Assembly (NCBI GenBank): GCA_020853995.1
Contig: JADYXV010000273.1
Coordinates: 1-8,173, forward strand
Length of the DNA stretch: 8,173 nucleotides
Direction of reading: 5' to 3'
Source: Novosphingobium sp.
Lineage (GTDB): Bacteria > Pseudomonadota > Alphaproteobacteria > Sphingomonadales > Sphingomonadaceae
Below the pieces are notes generated by a model. The model worked only from the letters and a program-made list of their open reading frames with translations, did not search any database and was not told where the DNA came from. This document shows, piece by piece, positions 6,115-8,173 of the stretch (the first letter of the stretch is position 1; every line of letters begins with the position of its first letter). The translations under genes and the position numbers were made by a program.

Positions 6115-6973
6115 TACGCCGCCACCCCCGGCAAAGGCGGAGCCTTCAAGCTGGCTATACAGTGCGCCACAGGCAAAGGGCCTGTCCGAACCGACGCTGA
6201 CCACGCGGCTGGGCGAGAGCACGCAGTCGCTTGATGTTACGCCCGGTTTTGCTGCGGCGCAGGCACCTGCCGAACAAGCCATTGCGATGGCGCGCGATCC
6301 GTTCACCCGCCCCGTGCTATTGGGGCTGGAGCAAAATGCCGATGCCGTCATGCCCGCATGGGCTCACCAGCAAGCGCTGCGAAGGCTGCTCTTGCCCGAT
6401 GGCGCAATGGCCGAACACCCGCAGTTGCAAGGTTGGGAAGAGGCGATGGCACGGGGGCACTTGAACGCCGTGCTGCATAATGCCGAATCTCTTGGCGCGG
6501 CGGCTTTGCTTGAAATGGACACCTGGCTGGCCGATGTGCTGTGCCAAAGCTGGCCTCGGTCTGCCCCCCTGGTGGAACGTGCCGGGCAAGTGTTCGGATG
6601 GGACGGCGAACGCGGACAATCGAGCGATCGCCCCGCCGTTGCGCTGCTGAACAGCCGTTTGCGCGGAATGCGCTTTGCCGAACAGGTTGGCGCCTCTGGC
6701 CATCCGCTGCATAAGGCTTGGACCGAATTGGTGACACCAGCGCCGCTCGGCAGCCACCGGGGCTGGTTCGTGAGGCCCCGCGATGTGGCAGCGCTTCTTG
6801 CCCATGTGCGCGAGAATTTCCCCGAACTTGAGCGCCAATTTGACCAGTCGCGTGTAGCCTTGTGGGAGCGACAGGGCGCTTCGGCTGGCTATATTGGACC
6901 GCTGGTCAAAGCTGCGATGGCCGTAATCACCCTTATTGTTGTGATTCAGGCCATCCGCATGTCCCTGTCCTAG
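6107..6973 (+). CDS. Unknown protein with C-terminal membrane helix; possible J-domain-less relative of HscC-associated J-proteins
   Basis: 288 residues from the ATG at 6107; an in-frame ATG at 6092 would add five. The first 60 or so residues are Pro/Ala/Ser/Thr-rich and look disordered. The middle (about 65-185) is helical and rich in Ala, Leu and Trp. A more conserved-looking block reads 'HPLHKAWTELVTPAPLGSHRGWF' region (about 199-222), then 'RDVAALLAHVRENFPELERQFD' region. One membrane helix at about 264-284 ends the protein, giving a tail-anchored layout. From memory the C-terminal block resembles accessory J-proteins encoded beside HscC-type Hsp70s in sphingomonads, but no J domain or HPD motif is present here. 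Start 6107 gives the overlap ATGGATGA with the Hsp70-like frame, implying translational coupling. Function not assigned; family link is tentative. Confidence 0.55.
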   Translation: MDDTPPPPAKAEPSSWLYSAPQAKGLSEPTLTTRLGESTQSLDVTPGFAAAQAPAEQAIAMARDPFTRPVLLGLEQNADAVMPAWAHQQALRRLLLPDGAMAEHPQLQGWEEAMARGHLNAVLHNAESLGAAALLEMDTWLADVLCQSWPRSAPLVERAGQVFGWDGERGQSSDRPAVALLNSRLRGMRFAEQVGASGHPLHKAWTELVTPAPLGSHRGWFVRPRDVAALLAHVRENFPELERQFDQSRVALWERQGASAGYIGPLVKAAMAVITLIVVIQAIRMSLS

Positions 6974-6990
6974 TACGCGTGTCTTGCGCT

Positions 6991-7002
6991 CCCTATCTAG
7001 GG
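6991..7002 (+). repeat. Inverted repeat CCCTATCTAGGG covering the helicase ribosome-binding site
   Basis: CCCTA and TAGGG are exact inverse complements around TC; with one bulged base the pairing extends to GCT (6988-6990) and AGC (7004-7006). The right arm contains the AGGG (6999-7002) that serves as Shine-Dalgarno for the ATG at 7008. In RNA it would form a small hairpin hiding that site; in DNA it could be a short operator. Function is inferred only. Confidence 0.35.
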
Positions 7003-7007
7003 CAGCA

Positions 7008-8173
7008 ATGACGCTTCCCCCATCTATCGCTGATTGGTTCGCAGGCCGTGGCTGGCGCGTGCGGCAGCATCAGTGGGATATGCTGGAAGCGGCACGGGCT
7101 GGCGATCATGCGTTGCTGGTGGCCGATACGGGGGCGGGCAAGACGCTGGCGGGGTTTTTGCCGACGCTGGCCGATTTTGCCGGAGACGCGCCGCCCGGCG
7201 ACGGTTTGCACACGCTCTACATCTCGCCGCTGAAGGCTTTGGCGCATGATGTGCAGCGCAATCTGCTGACGCCGATTGATGACATCGGGCTGAAAGTGCG
7301 GGTCGAGACGCGCAGTGGCGATACCCCGTCCGATCGCAAGGCACGGCAGCGGGCAAAGCCGCCGCACGTGCTGCTGACCACACCTGAATCGCTGTCCCTT
7401 CTTCTGAGCTATCCTGACTCCGCAACGATGTTTGCCGGTTTGAAGCGCGTTATAGTTGATGAAGTACATGCGTTCGCGACAGGCAAGCGCGGTGACTTGC
7501 TGGCCCTGTCGCTTGCCCGATTGCAGGCATTGGCGCCGGATATGCGGCGGGTGGCGCTGTCAGCGACGGTGGCTGATCCTGATGACTTTCGCCGATGGCT
7601 GGGGCCTGAGGGTGACCCGGCTTCGGTGCGGCTGGTGCATGGAGAAGTGGGGGCGCCGCCGGAAGTCCTGATCCTGAACCCACAGGACCAACGCGTGCCT
7701 TGGGGTGGCCATGCCGCAGCTTGGGCAGTGCCGCAGTTGTATCAGGAGATCCGCCGCAACAAGACCACGCTGATTTTCACTAACACACGGTTTTTGGTGG
7801 AATATATCTTCCAATTGCTGTGGGATGTGAACGACGACAAGCTGCCCATCGGCATTCACCATGGCTCGCTTTCGAAAGAGGCGCGGCGCAAGGTGGAAGG
7901 GGCGATGGCGCGGGGGGAATTGCGCGGGCTTGTCTGCACTGCCAGCCTCGATCTGGGCGTGGACTGGGGCGACATCGATCTGGTTGTGCAGATGGGAGCG
8001 CCCAAGGGTTCGTCGCGGCTGCTGCAGCGCATAGGCCGCGCCAATCATCGGCTGGATTGCGCCAGGCGCGCGCTGCTGGTTCCGGGGAACCGCTTTGAAT
8101 TTCTTGAGGCTTTTGCCGCGCAAGAGGCGGTGGAGGAAGGGCAGCGCGATGGTGAGGATTTCCGCGCCGGCGG
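7008..8173 (+). CDS. Lhr-like DEXH-box helicase, ligase-associated DNA damage response type (5' part, runs off the right edge)
   Basis: 388 codons are open to the window end with no stop. Superfamily 2 helicase motifs appear in order: Q-motif-like 'RVRQHQWDML' (17-26), Walker A 'TGAGKT' (41-46), 'ISPLKALAHD' (72-81, motif Ia), 'TTPESL' (124-129, Ib), 'DEVH' (151-154, II), 'SAT' (185-187, III), 'IFTNTR' (256-261, IV), 'TASLDLGVDWGDID' (311-324, V) and 'QRIGRANHR' (340-348, VI). The TPESL, DEVH and GRANHR forms are characteristic of the Lhr family. Family members are about 800 residues, so roughly half is present. The compact N-terminus matches the bacterial branch found with an ATP-dependent DNA ligase, an exonuclease and a phosphoesterase in a DNA-damage cassette. 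Those partners are not in this window; upstream is the membrane protein, 34 bases away. Start ATG 7008 has AGGG 5 bases before it. Confidence 0.88.
   Translation, partial: MTLPPSIADWFAGRGWRVRQHQWDMLEAARAGDHALLVADTGAGKTLAGFLPTLADFAGDAPPGDGLHTLYISPLKALAHDVQRNLLTPIDDIGLKVRVETRSGDTPSDRKARQRAKPPHVLLTTPESLSLLLSYPDSATMFAGLKRVIVDEVHAFATGKRGDLLALSLARLQALAPDMRRVALSATVADPDDFRRWLGPEGDPASVRLVHGEVGAPPEVLILNPQDQRVPWGGHAAAWAVPQLYQEIRRNKTTLIFTNTRFLVEYIFQLLWDVNDDKLPIGIHHGSLSKEARRKVEGAMARGELRGLVCTASLDLGVDWGDIDLVVQMGAPKGSSRLLQRIGRANHRLDCARRALLVPGNRFEFLEAFAAQEAVEEGQRDGEDFRAG

Overview
The window looks like chromosome of an alphaproteobacterium, most likely of the order Sphingomonadales (Novosphingobium/Sphingomonas type). 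It is GC-rich. It carries a MipZ division ATPase, which is found essentially only in alphaproteobacteria, a sphingomonad-style PgmG phosphomannomutase/phosphoglucomutase, and the start of a UrcA-like secreted protein. The taxonomic call is inference from protein families; no database was searched.

Layout, left to right. Positions 1-101 (minus) hold the first 33 codons of an exported UrcA-like protein that runs off the left edge. A 264-base stretch without a clear gene follows, then a small three-helix membrane protein (366-632, plus), a diacylglycerol/lipid kinase-family protein (681-1532) and a calcineurin-like metallophosphoesterase (1568-2416). The last two probably form one transcription unit. 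Pantothenate synthetase PanC (2420-3280, minus) converges on the phosphoesterase with only 3 bases between the stop codons, and a perfect inverted repeat spans the junction. A short divergent intergenic region (3281-3378) separates panC from a plus-strand cluster: mipZ (TTG start), a membrane-anchored J-domain protein overlapping it by one base, and pgmG. After pgmG come a 32-codon ORF that begins exactly like an Hsp70 and stops almost at once, a protein with one C-terminal membrane helix and no J domain of its own, and the 5' half of a Lhr-like DEXH helicase of the ligase-associated DNA-damage-response type, which runs off the right edge.

Most of the window is ordinary core chromosome: cell division (MipZ), coenzyme A synthesis (PanC), sugar-phosphate and polysaccharide precursors (PgmG), lipid phosphorylation and DNA repair. 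No mobile element, CRISPR array, tRNA or rRNA was seen. The most unusual spot is 6016-6973. There the nucleotide-binding signature of an Hsp70, with a good ribosome-binding site, is cut off after 17 residues and overlaps a downstream gene whose C-terminal half resembles, from memory, the accessory J-proteins that accompany HscC-type Hsp70s. The simplest reading is an Hsp70/J-protein operon collapsed by an internal deletion. I do not claim a new functional system.
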